A stretch of DNA of 64,000 bases from an uncultured Coprococcus sp. Lineage in GTDB: Bacteria; Bacillota; Clostridia; Lachnospirales; Lachnospiraceae. Where the stretch lies: assembly GCA_934277375.1 (NCBI GenBank), contig CAKQTZ010000006.1, forward strand, positions 145,245 through 209,244, given 5' to 3'. Position 1 is the stretch's first letter; each line of letters starts with the position of its first letter. A program made the position numbers and the translations under genes. A model generated the notes under the pieces. The model was not told where the DNA came from. It made no database searches and saw only the letters and a list, made by a program, of their open reading frames with translations. Positions 17,117-26,895 of the stretch are shown here, piece after piece.

Positions 17117-19318
17117 TTAAGTTAAACTATTGTCAAGCACAAAGTGATACAGTCTGCTCATATAATCCCCACGCATATTTTCAATGAGCATTCCGACATT
17201 CATGAGGAGGTCTCCCCCATATACTTCCTCCGTTCCGTCAAGTCTGTAATCCCCATCTGCAAGCAGTCCCGCAAGCTTTATCTTCCTACTATGTACGTTT
17301 GGTCTTCCCATAACCTGAACATATGTGACAAGTGCCTCACTCTTGTCCCCGGAAACAACCATATAGCAGTCATACAGTCCATTCTCCCTGTACGATGCTA
17401 TCCTGTAATAATCACCTTCCCTCACAAGATCGTTATATTTATGATAGATAGCCACCTGCTCAGGAATCATTGCACGCTCTTCTTCACTTATCTTTGTGAT
17501 ATCGAGCTCATAGCCAAATGTTCCCGCCAGAGCCACATGTGCTCTGGTCATAAAAGGTGTACTCCTTCCAACTGTGTGATTAGGGCAGTCCGATACATGG
17601 GCACCCATGGTTGATAGCGGATATATCAGTTCCGTTCCCTCCTGAATAGTCAGTCTCTCGATGGCATCCGTGTCATCGGAGCACCATATCTGTGGGCTGT
17701 AATAAAGCATTCCCGGGTCAAATCTTGCTCCACCTCCCGAGCAGTTCTCAAGCAAAAGATCAGGAAATTCACTCACAAGTCTTTCCTGGAGTTCATAAAC
17801 TCCGAGCACATATCTGTGTGCCAGTTCCCCCTGCCTGTCTCCAGTAAAGCAAACACTTCCTATGTCCGTGAGCTGCCTGTTCATATCCCACTTAACATAC
17901 TCTATGTTAGCAGAAGACACGATATTTCTCACGCACCCGTACACATAGTCCCTGACCTCTTTTCTTGATAGATCCAGAACATACTGATTTCTCGACAGAG
18001 TTGCCGTTCTCTCCGGAACAGCCAATGCCCAGTCAGGATGCTTCCTGTAGAGCTCCGAATCCGGTGATATCATCTCCGGCTCCATCCATATTCCAAATTT
18101 GAGTCCAAGCTTATTCACCTCATCCACGAGATGCTTTAAACCACCCTTTATCTTATTTTCATTTACAAACCAGTCTCCAAGGCTTGTGGCATCGTCATTT
18201 CTATGTCCAAACCAGCCATCATCCATAACCAGCATCTCTATTCCATGTTCCGTCGCACTCTTTGCTATCGCAAGGAGCTTATCTGTATCAAAGTCAAAAT
18301 ATGTAGCCTCCCAGTTGTTGATGAGGACAGGTCTCTTCCGGTGAAGATATCTGCTCCTTATCATGTGGCATCTGTAAAAATCATGAAGATTTCTTGTCAT
18401 CTGTCCAAGTCCATCATGGCTGTATGTAAGTACAACCTCAGGTGCTATAAATTTCTCTCCAGGTGTGAGCAGCCACTCAAATCCCTCTGAATGTATACCC
18501 ATGACTGCGCGTATGGAATCAAACTGTGATTTCTCTATCTGTGCGATGAAGTTACCCGAATACACAAAATGCATTCCATATACATCACCCGTAGTCTGAT
18601 CTGTACCCTTTGTCATCCATGCCATAAACGGATGGTCCTGGTGGGATGACTCTCCGCGGAGAGAGCTTACGCTCTGCTTGCCATACGCTATAGACCTTCT
18701 CTCGATCTGTCTCTCCCTTGCCCATGAGCCGTGAAGTGTCAGCATCTCAAAATTCTCATCATCCATATCTATGCAGGCTGAATAAGCCTTTGTCAGGCTT
18801 ATATTTTTATCTCCTGTATTCTTCACAACAACACTTCTTGTTATGACATCCTCTTTATCGAATACGGAATACAACAGATCCACATCAAGTCCATCCCCTT
18901 TATCCTCAAGGTGAAGAACCAGAGTCCCGACCTCTTCCTCTCCGGCAAATGACGATGGCAGTCCGGCAAGTTCTGGTTTGTCATCCACAATATCATAGCC
19001 CTTATATTTCAGGTCTACCGTTCTGCTCCCATTTGCAGTCTTTACTGCTATACAGCTTTCTCTGTAATCCCCGATTCCATTTCCAGAATACTCTGTTGGA
19101 AATGTATCAAAGAACGAACATCTCTCACGATCATTTACAGACGGAACCAGGGGACCCTCCCATGTTCTCAGAAATTGTCCACACTTCTGCGGACGGATCT
19201 TTCTCCCATAATATATATGTCCCACAAAGCCTTCATCGTCAACTATTCCGATCCTGTAGCTTGTATTTTTAGTATCAAGTTCAAAAATCCTGTTGTTCTC
19301 GTCAAATCTTATGCTCAT
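17117..19318 (-). CDS. GH36 alpha-galactosidase
   Basis: The 733-residue protein has the length of the large tetrameric GH36 enzymes and all expected motifs. These are MLVMDDGWFG near residue 362, FGIWMEPEMI near 408, the nucleophile in YVKWDMN (Asp478), ENCSGGGARFDPG near 524, and the acid/base in CSDDTDA (Asp548). It has no signal peptide, so it acts in the cytoplasm, removing alpha-1,6-galactose from imported galactomanno-oligosaccharides or raffinose-type sugars. It is followed by the LacI gene. The upstream gap holds ATGCAA-4-TTGCAT (19400-19415), a possible operator. Confidence 0.96.
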   Translation of the reverse strand: MSIRFDENNRIFELDTKNTSYRIGIVDDEGFVGHIYYGRKIRPQKCGQFLRTWEGPLVPSVNDRERCSFFDTFPTEYSGNGIGDYRESCIAVKTANGSRTVDLKYKGYDIVDDKPELAGLPSSFAGEEEVGTLVLHLEDKGDGLDVDLLYSVFDKEDVITRSVVVKNTGDKNISLTKAYSACIDMDDENFEMLTLHGSWARERQIERRSIAYGKQSVSSLRGESSHQDHPFMAWMTKGTDQTTGDVYGMHFVYSGNFIAQIEKSQFDSIRAVMGIHSEGFEWLLTPGEKFIAPEVVLTYSHDGLGQMTRNLHDFYRCHMIRSRYLHRKRPVLINNWEATYFDFDTDKLLAIAKSATEHGIEMLVMDDGWFGHRNDDATSLGDWFVNENKIKGGLKHLVDEVNKLGLKFGIWMEPEMISPDSELYRKHPDWALAVPERTATLSRNQYVLDLSRKEVRDYVYGCVRNIVSSANIEYVKWDMNRQLTDIGSVCFTGDRQGELAHRYVLGVYELQERLVSEFPDLLLENCSGGGARFDPGMLYYSPQIWCSDDTDAIERLTIQEGTELIYPLSTMGAHVSDCPNHTVGRSTPFMTRAHVALAGTFGYELDITKISEEERAMIPEQVAIYHKYNDLVREGDYYRIASYRENGLYDCYMVVSGDKSEALVTYVQVMGRPNVHSRKIKLAGLLADGDYRLDGTEEVYGGDLLMNVGMLIENMRGDYMSRLYHFVLDNSLT

Positions 19319-19399
19319 TTACCCGTAATCTCCTCAGTTTGTTACACATTATTAATCTAACTTCTAAAATTCCTGTCAGCCGTTAATCCATCATTCTCT

Positions 19400-19415
19400 A
19401 TGCAACGCATTGCAT
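19400..19415. promoter_or_regulatory. Short dyad ATGCAA/TTGCAT upstream of the alpha-galactosidase
   Basis: Perfect 6-base arms with a 4-base spacer lie 82 bases before the GH36 start. Position suits an operator of the LacI protein, but the centre is not the usual CG, so this is tentative. Confidence 0.35.
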
Positions 19416-19427
19416 CCGGCATTTACA

Positions 19428-20246
19428 TCATCTATCGCTTATGTACTCAAGAAAAGATATCGCCAGATCCATATTCTTTGCATTTTCACCAAAGCCAACA
19501 GCGACATCCATTCCATACCATCCGGTATTCTTAACCCACTGATTATCCCCAACCTTTATTCCGACTGGCATTTTCTCCCCGGTCTCAATAACTGTGGCAT
19601 ATACAAATGAGTCTTTATACTTTTCTTTCAGATCATCACTCAGAACCGTGTCAAGATTCTGCATGTATCCAAATTCGCCAAGACTGAGCACCAGTTCTGA
19701 ATCCGCAAATAACACATCAACAGCATTCGCTATGAATTTATTCTGGATAAGCTGGAGACTGTCCTGACTCATTGCATCGTTCGGATCAGTTGACACTCCT
19801 ATTCCTGTGCTGATACTCACATACTCCTTATCGCCATCATATCCGTTGTTCTCAAGGAATTCCGTGTAATAGCTTTTTTCATTCGCCGCCGACTCCTGCT
19901 GGGTTGTGTTGACCGCCAGTATGTTAAGTGCCGCCGACGCCGCCGTGAAATGTTTTACTACAAGAAATACCACTATTCCCACGACTATAAGTGCAAATAT
20001 AGCTTTCGGAGCATAATACTCCATGATATATTCTTTTTTCTGTTTTCTGTCCATCAGACTGAGCTTTTCCTTCTCAGTCATGTGCTCATCCGCATCCAGC
20101 ACACTCTCAGGAACCTTCTTTGCCTTTTTCTCCGCATCATCGTCACCCGTGGCAATGATGTGTCCTGCAATGCTCTTCACATGTGCATTCTTCTGTGCTT
20201 TTTCGCGCAGCTCTTCCTGTTTGTTTTCCTTCTTTTCTTCCGGCAT
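19428..20246 (-). CDS. Membrane-anchored extracellular protein of unknown function
   Basis: The 272-residue protein starts with about 80 charged residues (Lys/Glu-rich, coiled-coil-like). One membrane helix follows (AIFALIVVGIVVFLVV, about residues 82-98), then an outward domain of about 165 residues. The carboxyl end (GYMQNLDTVLSD, then VAVGFGENAKNMDLAISFLEYI) resembles the hinge and last helix of extracellular solute-binding proteins, hinting at a small or partial binding fold, but I do not recognise a named family. It lies between GH36 and the phosphohexomutase genes, all on the same strand. Whether it belongs to the sugar system is open. The upstream AT-rich region contains TTTTTAGTTAATTTTTAA. 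Confidence 0.75.
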   Translation of the reverse strand: MPEEKKENKQEELREKAQKNAHVKSIAGHIIATGDDDAEKKAKKVPESVLDADEHMTEKEKLSLMDRKQKKEYIMEYYAPKAIFALIVVGIVVFLVVKHFTAASAALNILAVNTTQQESAANEKSYYTEFLENNGYDGDKEYVSISTGIGVSTDPNDAMSQDSLQLIQNKFIANAVDVLFADSELVLSLGEFGYMQNLDTVLSDDLKEKYKDSFVYATVIETGEKMPVGIKVGDNQWVKNTGWYGMDVAVGFGENAKNMDLAISFLEYISDR

Positions 20247-20410
20247 ACCTTCTCCTATACTACTATTCTTGATCTTACAATACGATCCCCGCTGCCTGCA
20301 TTTTTCCTTTGTTTATTGTAACATTTTTTAGTTAATTTTTAAACATAATTTTAATAATTTTAGGCATATTTTACTTTATGTTTGACATGCCTTTTTGTGG
20401 CTTTATACAC

Positions 20411-20446
20411 AAAAGGGATCTCAGCCCAAAGGCCTCGATCCCTTTT
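20411..20446 (-). terminator. Terminator of the first phosphohexomutase operon
   Basis: Arms AAAAGGGATC (20411-20420) and GATCCCTTTT (20437-20446) are fully complementary. The minus-strand continuation is CCCTTTTGTG. It lies about 85 bases past the stop at 20530. Confidence 0.8.
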
Positions 20447-20529
20447 TGTCAGCGCACTGGCTGGAACGTGCATTCACATGCTAAATTATAATATTAATTG
20501 TAGTATATGGAAGGAATGTGTTTTTGTTT

Positions 20530-22293
20530 TTATTTAACAAGCTCCTGCACACATGCTTTCATCTCGTCTATCTTTGACATGGCATTTTTTAGGCTGATTT
20601 CATTCACGCCAAAGTAGAACTTGATCTTTGGTTCGTTTCCGGAAGGTCGTACCGCGAACCAGGCATTATTTTCCAGCTCATAGTACAACACGTTTGACTT
20701 CGGAAGGCCCATGTTCTCTTCTTCACCATCAAGCGGCTTGCGGATTCCGCTTACATAGTTCCTCATGCCGGTAACCTTGATACCTGCAAAGGCCGTAAGT
20801 GGATGGTTTCTGAAGTTCTCCATCATCTCCTTGATCTGTGCTGCACCATCTACACCCTTTAGAGTTATCCCAAACGCGCCTTCAAAGTAATAACCATATT
20901 TGTGGTAAACCTCTTCCATGGCATTACAGATGGTTTCTCCCTGCAGCTTATAAAATGCTGCTATTTCACATAAAATGACAACGGCTGCGCAAGCGTCCTT
21001 GTCACGAGTGTAGTCTCCTACTAAACATCCAAAGCTCTCCTCCATTCCGAAGATGAACTTGTATGTGTTGTTCTTCTCAAAGAGAAGAATCTGCTCACCG
21101 ATGTATTTGAATCCGGTGAGTGTCTCTATATATTTCAGATTGTAATTCTCTGCTATCGCCTTTGTAAGATTAGTGCTGACAACCGTATTACAGATTGCAC
21201 CATTTGCAGGCAGCTTGCCAACCGCCTTCTGCTCTCGGCAGACATACTCTGCTATCAGAGCGCCTGTCATGTTGGCATTGAAACGGACATATGGATATGC
21301 AGGATCTGCTGCAAATTCCGAGTCCTTCCAGATTCCCGTGCTGTCCTTGACGTATATTCCAAGTCTATCAGCGTCAGGGTCTGTCGCCATGATAACGTCC
21401 GCATCAACCTTCTTTGCAAGATCTATTCCCATGGCAAATGCCGATGGCTCCTCAGGATTTGGTGACTTAACTGTGCTGAAGTCTCCATCGGGAACAGTCT
21501 GTTCCTCTACAACATATACATGCTTGAAACCAAGTCTCTTGAGCACTTCCCTTACAGGGACATTTCCTGTGCCGTGAAGTGGTGTATATACTATCTTGAT
21601 ATCGTCTGCAACCTTCGGAATGATGTCGCCGTGGATAGTCTGCTGTATAAGAGCCTGATAGTAGTTCTCATCGACACTTGCAGGAACCATGCAGAACAAT
21701 CCGTCTGCGATCGCCTTGTCCTTATCCATGGACTTGACATCCTCGTATCTCTCAACATCCGCCACATGCTTCAGTATATCCTGATCCTGTGGTGACACGA
21801 TCTGGCTGCCGTCCTCCCAGTACACCTTGTATCCATTGTACTCAGGTGGGTTGTGGCTTGCCGTTACCACGATTCCGGCTATACATCCCAGTTCCCTTAC
21901 TGCAAATGACAGCTCAGGGGTAGGACGAAGCGCGTCAAACACGTAAGTCTTTATGCCATTTGCATTGAGGCACAGAGCTGACGCCTCTGTGAACTCAGCC
22001 GACATGTTTCGACAATCATGAGCTATGACAACGCCTCTCTTTGCTGCCTCCGGGCCAACCTCAAGTATGTAATCAGCCAGTCCCTGGGTAGCTTTTGTAA
22101 CTGTGTATATGTTCATTCTGTTTGTTCCGGCGCCCATGATTCCGCGCATTCCGCCAGTTCCGAACTTCAGATTCTTGTAGAATCTGTCCTGGATCTCTTT
22201 GTCATCATCTGCGATACTTCTAAGTTCATCCTTGGTCTTCTCATCAAAACAGTCTGACTCAAGCCAGAACTTGTACTCGTCCATGTAACCCAT
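20530..22293 (-). CDS. Alpha-D-phosphohexomutase (phosphomannomutase/phosphoglucomutase), paralogue 1
   Basis: The 587-residue four-domain enzyme interconverts hexose-1- and hexose-6-phosphates. Catalytic Ser is in VVTASHNPPEYNGYK, the metal loop is MATDPDADRLG, the sugar loop is GMEESFGCLVGDYTRDKDA, and the phosphate loop is VRPSGNEPKIKF. The ATG at 22291-22293 is chosen because GGTGGAGG precedes it and the start then aligns with both paralogues; an upstream ATG would add 33 residues without homology. It follows paralogue 2 by about 110 bases. Mannose-1-phosphate from the GH130 enzymes is the probable substrate of at least one paralogue. Confidence 0.92.
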   Translation of the reverse strand: MGYMDEYKFWLESDCFDEKTKDELRSIADDDKEIQDRFYKNLKFGTGGMRGIMGAGTNRMNIYTVTKATQGLADYILEVGPEAAKRGVVIAHDCRNMSAEFTEASALCLNANGIKTYVFDALRPTPELSFAVRELGCIAGIVVTASHNPPEYNGYKVYWEDGSQIVSPQDQDILKHVADVERYEDVKSMDKDKAIADGLFCMVPASVDENYYQALIQQTIHGDIIPKVADDIKIVYTPLHGTGNVPVREVLKRLGFKHVYVVEEQTVPDGDFSTVKSPNPEEPSAFAMGIDLAKKVDADVIMATDPDADRLGIYVKDSTGIWKDSEFAADPAYPYVRFNANMTGALIAEYVCREQKAVGKLPANGAICNTVVSTNLTKAIAENYNLKYIETLTGFKYIGEQILLFEKNNTYKFIFGMEESFGCLVGDYTRDKDACAAVVILCEIAAFYKLQGETICNAMEEVYHKYGYYFEGAFGITLKGVDGAAQIKEMMENFRNHPLTAFAGIKVTGMRNYVSGIRKPLDGEEENMGLPKSNVLYYELENNAWFAVRPSGNEPKIKFYFGVNEISLKNAMSKIDEMKACVQELVK

Positions 22294-22402
22294 CTTTTTT
22301 GCCTCCACCTTATAATTATTTTTAATCATATCTGCAATATTCGAACTATTTTCCGCTGACATTTGCCTGCCAGCCATTCCGTTTCTTAGCAATCATCCCA
22401 TT

Positions 22403-24127
22403 TTACGAGAACATCGCCTTCACATTTGCCGCAAGCTCGTCAAGCTGCTTTGCCGCATCATCCTGAGAGCTTCCTTTTACCCCGAGGTAGAACTTGATCT
22501 TCGGCTCTGTGCCTGAAGGTCTCACAAGAAACCACGCACCATCCGCAAGCTGATAATATATCATGTTGGACTTTGGAAGCACTGCCTCCTCAGACTTTCC
22601 TGTGGCCGCATCGGTCTCTGTTCCAAGCTTATAGTCATAGATCTTCTCCACACTGTAAGCCCCGACCTTCTGCACCGGATTGTCTCTCAGAGTCTGTATC
22701 ATAGACTGTATCTTTGCAGCACCCTCACGTCCGTCGAACTTCATTGTCTGAACCTTCTCTTTGTAGTAACCATATTCCTGCCACAGCTCAACCATTCTGT
22801 CCCACAGAGTCATTCCTCGGTTCTTGTAGTATGCTGCAGCCTCACAGAGAAGCATCAGCGTACCGACAGAATCCTTGTCCCTTGCATATGTGCCAGGCAG
22901 ACAGCCAAATGTATCCTCAAGACCGAACACATAATTGTGCTCTCCTGTCTGCTCATAAGCTCTCATTCTTGATGCTATGTTCTTAAATCCGATCAGGTTG
23001 TTGCAATCACAGAAGGTGTTGTACTTCTTACATATCTCCTTGACCATGTTGGTGATTACAACCGTTGTGACTATCGCCGGATTCTCAGGAAGTCTTCCGC
23101 TCTGGGATCTCTGCATCAGCACGTAATCACAGAGGATCGCACCGAACATATTTCCCGTAAATTCTTTATATTCATTATTCTTACTGTCATATCCATACAT
23201 TCCAAGTCTGTCCGCATCAGGATCTGTGACAAGGATCAGCTCACCGCCAACCTTCTTCGCCAGCTCAAGACTCAGGGCATAAGCCTCTGCCCCCTCAGGA
23301 TTTGGAGATTTCACAGTTGGGAAATTGCCATCCTGAACAGCCTGCTCCTCAACAACATGTACGTCCTTGAACCCAAGCTCGCCAAGAACTCTTGTGACAG
23401 GCTTAAGCCCTGTTCCGTGAAGTGGGGAATACACAATCTTTAAATCCCCAGCTTTAGCAATCTCATCCGGATTCATGACAAGCTTATGCAGCTCGCCTAT
23501 GTATGCATCATCTATATCCTGTCCGATAATATTCAAGAGTCCTGCATCTGCTGCTGCTGCCCTATCCATAGTTTTCACCATAGAAAAGTCTTCTATCTTA
23601 TTGACCTCGGCTATTATCTCCTTATCCTGCGGAGATACTATCTGGGCTCCGTCATCCCAGTACACCTTATATCCGTTGTACTCCTTTGGATTGTGGCTTG
23701 CTGTTATATTCACTCCGATATTGCAATGAAGATGTCTCACAGCAAATGAAAGCTCCGGCGTCGGACGAAGTGCATCAAACAGATACACCTTCACACCATT
23801 TGCACACAGGCAGAGAGCAGTCTCAAGAGCATACAATGAAGCATTATTTCTGTTGTCAAATGCTATGGCTGCCGATGGCTCTGATATTCCGACCTTTGCC
23901 AGATAATTTGCTATTCCTTGTGTCGCCATGCGGACTGTATATATGTTCATGCGGTTTGTTCCCGCTCCCATTACACCTCTAAGTCCACCTGTTCCAAATT
24001 CCAGATTTGTATAGAATCTGTCCTCAATCTCTTCTGCATTATCTCTGATACTGATAAGCTCTTTCTTTGTGTACTCATCAACCTGATCACTGCCAAGCCA
24101 CATCTCATATTTCTGTTTTGCATCCAT
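22403..24127 (-). CDS. Alpha-D-phosphohexomutase, paralogue 2
   Basis: The 574-residue protein has all four signature loops: ITASHNPKEYNGYKVYW, LVTDPDADRLGMYG, GLEDTFGCLPGTYARDKDS and VRPSGTEPKIKFYLG. The sugar-specificity loop reads GLEDTFG whereas both neighbours have GMEES[FY]G, so substrate choice may differ. It is the first gene after a terminator and an AT-rich promoter region, and leads the pair with paralogue 1. ATG is preceded by a short GGGAGAT site. It acts in the cytoplasm. Confidence 0.92.
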   Translation of the reverse strand: MDAKQKYEMWLGSDQVDEYTKKELISIRDNAEEIEDRFYTNLEFGTGGLRGVMGAGTNRMNIYTVRMATQGIANYLAKVGISEPSAAIAFDNRNNASLYALETALCLCANGVKVYLFDALRPTPELSFAVRHLHCNIGVNITASHNPKEYNGYKVYWDDGAQIVSPQDKEIIAEVNKIEDFSMVKTMDRAAAADAGLLNIIGQDIDDAYIGELHKLVMNPDEIAKAGDLKIVYSPLHGTGLKPVTRVLGELGFKDVHVVEEQAVQDGNFPTVKSPNPEGAEAYALSLELAKKVGGELILVTDPDADRLGMYGYDSKNNEYKEFTGNMFGAILCDYVLMQRSQSGRLPENPAIVTTVVITNMVKEICKKYNTFCDCNNLIGFKNIASRMRAYEQTGEHNYVFGLEDTFGCLPGTYARDKDSVGTLMLLCEAAAYYKNRGMTLWDRMVELWQEYGYYKEKVQTMKFDGREGAAKIQSMIQTLRDNPVQKVGAYSVEKIYDYKLGTETDAATGKSEEAVLPKSNMIYYQLADGAWFLVRPSGTEPKIKFYLGVKGSSQDDAAKQLDELAANVKAMFS

Positions 24128-24367
24128 ACTTATATCTCCCTTTTTTCCAAACTATTTAATCCCTGTTATCCCGATGTATATTCAACGCATATTCTCTTGT
24201 TTTATGCCGTTTTAGCGCAAAGCACTATCTAACCGGCTCGTTTTCGCATATTTTGTTTAGCTCTTTTTAGCTAATTTTACTTAATTAGATATTATATTAA
24301 CGTGTTTTTAATTTCAATATTTAATCTTGCGTTTTATATCACTTTGTTGCGCACCCAGCCTTTAACA
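24128..24367. promoter_or_regulatory. AT-rich upstream region of the phosphohexomutase pair with TTTTAGC repeats
   Basis: This 240-base gap holds no gene. It contains TTTTAGCT (24265-24272), GTTTAGCT (24255-24262) and TTTTAGCG (about 24210), the same octamer family found before the sugar transporter operon. A clear -35/-10 pair was not recognised. Confidence 0.4.
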
Positions 24368-24371
24368 CAAA

Positions 24372-24418
24372 AAAATTCTCCCCAGGCAGCCTGTTTTGTA
24401 CTGTCTGAGGAGAATTTT
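24372..24418 (-). terminator. Terminator of the NUDIX-phosphohexomutase operon
   Basis: Long stem with outer arms AAAATTCTCC (24372-24381) and GGAGAATTTT (24409-24418), continued inward by CAGGCAG/CTGTCTG. A run of T follows on the minus strand (A-run at 24368-24375). Confidence 0.85.
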
Positions 24419-24487
24419 GTATCTTTTCCAGAAAAACACCGCTCTCTGCGATAATTTTTTCAATTACTCTGCAAATTATTCAGCCCA

Positions 24488-26224
24488 TTACTCTGCAAGC
24501 TTGTTGAGCTTCTCGACAAGTGCAGTCTGGAGAGACTCAAGCTTTGCATCGGCATCCTCAAGGCTTGTTCCCTTGATTCCGTAATACAGCTTGATCTTTG
24601 GCTCTGTTCCCGATGGACGTACACATGCCCATGCGCCATCCTCAAGGTCATAGTAGAGAACGTTGGACTGCGGAAGTCCTGACTCTGTCAACTCACCTGT
24701 TGCAAGATCTGTGATGGTATTCTTCTCGTAATCACGAACCTTGATAACCTTGAGTGTATCGATCTGAGTAAGTGACTCCACTCTGAGCGAAGACATGATT
24801 TTTCTTATCTTCTCCGCACCTGCAACACCCTTGAGAGTGATAGTATAAAGTCCTTCCTTGTAATATCCGTACTTCTCATAGAGATCAAGCATGTGATCCC
24901 ACAGAGTGATTCCCTGACTCTTGCAGTATGCAGCAGCCTCACAGAGACACATAACTGCAACTGGAGCATCCTTGTCTCTTGCATATGTTCCAACGAGACA
25001 TCCGTAACTCTCCTCCATACCCATGACGAAGTTGTATGAGTTATTCTGCTCGAAGAACTTGATCTGCTCACCGATGAACTTGAAGCCAGTGAGAACCTCG
25101 ATGAGGTTCACGTTGTAATCTGCTGCCAGTGGATCAGCCATATTTGTGGTTACAATAGTCTTGACCATCGCCGGATTCTTCGGCATGAGACCGCATTTCG
25201 CCCTCTCTCTGAACTGATACTCGGCAATTATAAGTCCTGACATATTTCCTGTAAACGGCATGTATTTGCCTGTCTTTGTATCGAGTGCATATATTCCAAG
25301 ACGGTCTGCATCAGGATCTGTAGCGAGGACGATATCCGCATTCTTCTCCTTTGCCAGCTTGAGAGCAAGCTCAAATGCCTTTGGATCCTCTGGATTTGGA
25401 TACTCAAGGGTAGTGAACTCAGGGTCTGGAAGCTCCTGCTCTGGAACGATGTATACGTTCTTGAAACCAAGCTCTGACAGAACTCTCTTTACAGGCACAA
25501 GACCAGTTCCATGGAACGGTGTGTACACGATCTTGATATTCTCCGACTGTTCCTTGATGATCTCCGGATGGATGATCTGCTTCTTGAGTTCCTCCATATA
25601 TGCATCATCTATCTCTGAGCCTATGATGGTGAGAAGTCCTTTATCTAAGGCTTCTTGTTTGTCCATGGTCTTCACTGCGTGGAAGTCTGTCACAGCCTTA
25701 ACTTCTGCAATGATCTCTCTGTCCTTTGGTGCAGTGATCTGTGCGCCATCCTCCCAGTACACCTTGTAACCATTGTACTCAGGTGGGTTGTGGCTGGCTG
25801 TTATAACTATACCCGCTGTACATCCAAGCTTTCTAACCGCATACGAAAGCTCAGGTGTAGGTCTAAGTGAATCAAAAAGAAAAGCCTTGATCCCATTTGC
25901 ACATAGGCAGAGAGCTGCTTCTGCCGCAAACTCTGGTGAATACTTTCTTGAATCATACGCTATTGCCACGCCCTTATCCTGTGCATTCTGTTTTACTATA
26001 AAGTTTGCAAGCCCCTGTGTTGCCTTACGGACAGTGTAGAAATTCATTCTGTTTGTTCCGGCACCGATAACTCCGCGAAGTCCACCGGTTCCAAACACGA
26101 GATCACGGTAGAATCTGTCTTCGATCTCAGCGTCATCACCAGCTATAGCTGCAAGTTCTTTCTTTGTGTCATCATCGAAATAATCATCTGTCATCCAAAA
26201 ATCATATGTGTCTCTGTAACTCAT
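24488..26224 (-). CDS. Alpha-D-phosphohexomutase, paralogue 3
   Basis: The 578-residue enzyme carries VITASHNPPEYNGYKVYW, LATDPDADRLGIYA, GMEESYGCLVGTYARDKDA and VRPSGTEPKIKLYYG, so all catalytic, metal, sugar and phosphate loops are intact. It lies 29 bases after the NUDIX gene and ends at its own terminator, making a separate transcription unit from paralogues 1 and 2. Three such genes within 6 kb is unusual. One is likely the housekeeping phosphoglucomutase and another serves mannose-1-phosphate, but sequence alone does not say which. Confidence 0.92.
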   Translation of the reverse strand: MSYRDTYDFWMTDDYFDDDTKKELAAIAGDDAEIEDRFYRDLVFGTGGLRGVIGAGTNRMNFYTVRKATQGLANFIVKQNAQDKGVAIAYDSRKYSPEFAAEAALCLCANGIKAFLFDSLRPTPELSYAVRKLGCTAGIVITASHNPPEYNGYKVYWEDGAQITAPKDREIIAEVKAVTDFHAVKTMDKQEALDKGLLTIIGSEIDDAYMEELKKQIIHPEIIKEQSENIKIVYTPFHGTGLVPVKRVLSELGFKNVYIVPEQELPDPEFTTLEYPNPEDPKAFELALKLAKEKNADIVLATDPDADRLGIYALDTKTGKYMPFTGNMSGLIIAEYQFRERAKCGLMPKNPAMVKTIVTTNMADPLAADYNVNLIEVLTGFKFIGEQIKFFEQNNSYNFVMGMEESYGCLVGTYARDKDAPVAVMCLCEAAAYCKSQGITLWDHMLDLYEKYGYYKEGLYTITLKGVAGAEKIRKIMSSLRVESLTQIDTLKVIKVRDYEKNTITDLATGELTESGLPQSNVLYYDLEDGAWACVRPSGTEPKIKLYYGIKGTSLEDADAKLESLQTALVEKLNKLAE

Positions 26225-26253
26225 CTTAAACTTCTCCTTTTATCCGACGTTTT

Positions 26254-26865
26254 CTATTTTTTTAGAAATCCCAATGGATCTACCTCTGTCAGAAAATGTG
26301 TCATAAGGTACGCACCTCTAAGCGACACTTGTTCCTCGGACAGAATCCTTCTGACCTCCGCACGGTCTGCGAGTATGACCTGTATGTCCTCTGTACTCTC
26401 CTTGCTGTCAAGATTAGGAGTACCCGTCACCGTGCCAAATACTGCACTGCTCATCTCATCTGTAAATCCCGGTCCCATATAGAACGGTCTTCTGTAGAGC
26501 TCTGCTCCGCCCTCATATACTTCAAGAGAAAGTCCTGTCTCTTCCTTCATCTCTCTGACTGCCGCCTGCGCAGGAGTCTCATCTCCATCCACAAGTCCTG
26601 CGGGGAGTTCATATATATACGCATCAAGAGGATACCTGTACTGCTTTATAAGCACCAGCCTCGGTTCATCCTCAGTTGTAACTCCATATATGACTATGCC
26701 CTCCGGTCTTACATCATGGGTCTTCATCTTTATATCGTTTTCTTTATTCCTTGAAGCAAAGTAATAATTGAAGTCTTTTCCATCTGTGTCAACCGCATCT
26801 ATATGATAGAGGTTTAGGAACGGATTATCTGTAAGTTTTTGTACGTCTCTGTATTTCTCTTTCAC
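26254..26865 (-). CDS. NUDIX hydrolase, ADP-ribose/ADP-sugar pyrophosphatase type
   Basis: The 203-residue protein has the NUDIX box spread over LPAGLVDGDETPAQAAVREMKEETGL with the REMKEETG core, plus the amino-terminal strand region of ADP-ribose pyrophosphatases (DGKDFNYYFASR). A Pro lies about 15 residues after the box (RPFYMGPGFTDE), as in ADPR-type members. It would cleave ADP-sugars to AMP and sugar phosphate in the cytoplasm. The start is a GTG preceded by GGGAAG. It leads the operon with phosphohexomutase paralogue 3, suggesting a link to nucleotide-sugar or sugar-phosphate turnover. Confidence 0.88.
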   Translation of the reverse strand: MKEKYRDVQKLTDNPFLNLYHIDAVDTDGKDFNYYFASRNKENDIKMKTHDVRPEGIVIYGVTTEDEPRLVLIKQYRYPLDAYIYELPAGLVDGDETPAQAAVREMKEETGLSLEVYEGGAELYRRPFYMGPGFTDEMSSAVFGTVTGTPNLDSKESTEDIQVILADRAEVRRILSEEQVSLRGAYLMTHFLTEVDPLGFLKK

Positions 26866-26895
26866 TTCACCACTTCCCTTCTATGTATTTTAATG

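Noticed and set aside
25260..25769. Plus-strand frame of 169 codons opposite phosphohexomutase paralogue 3
   Set aside because: Antisense shadow of conserved mutase sequence; similar shadows occur over the other paralogues.
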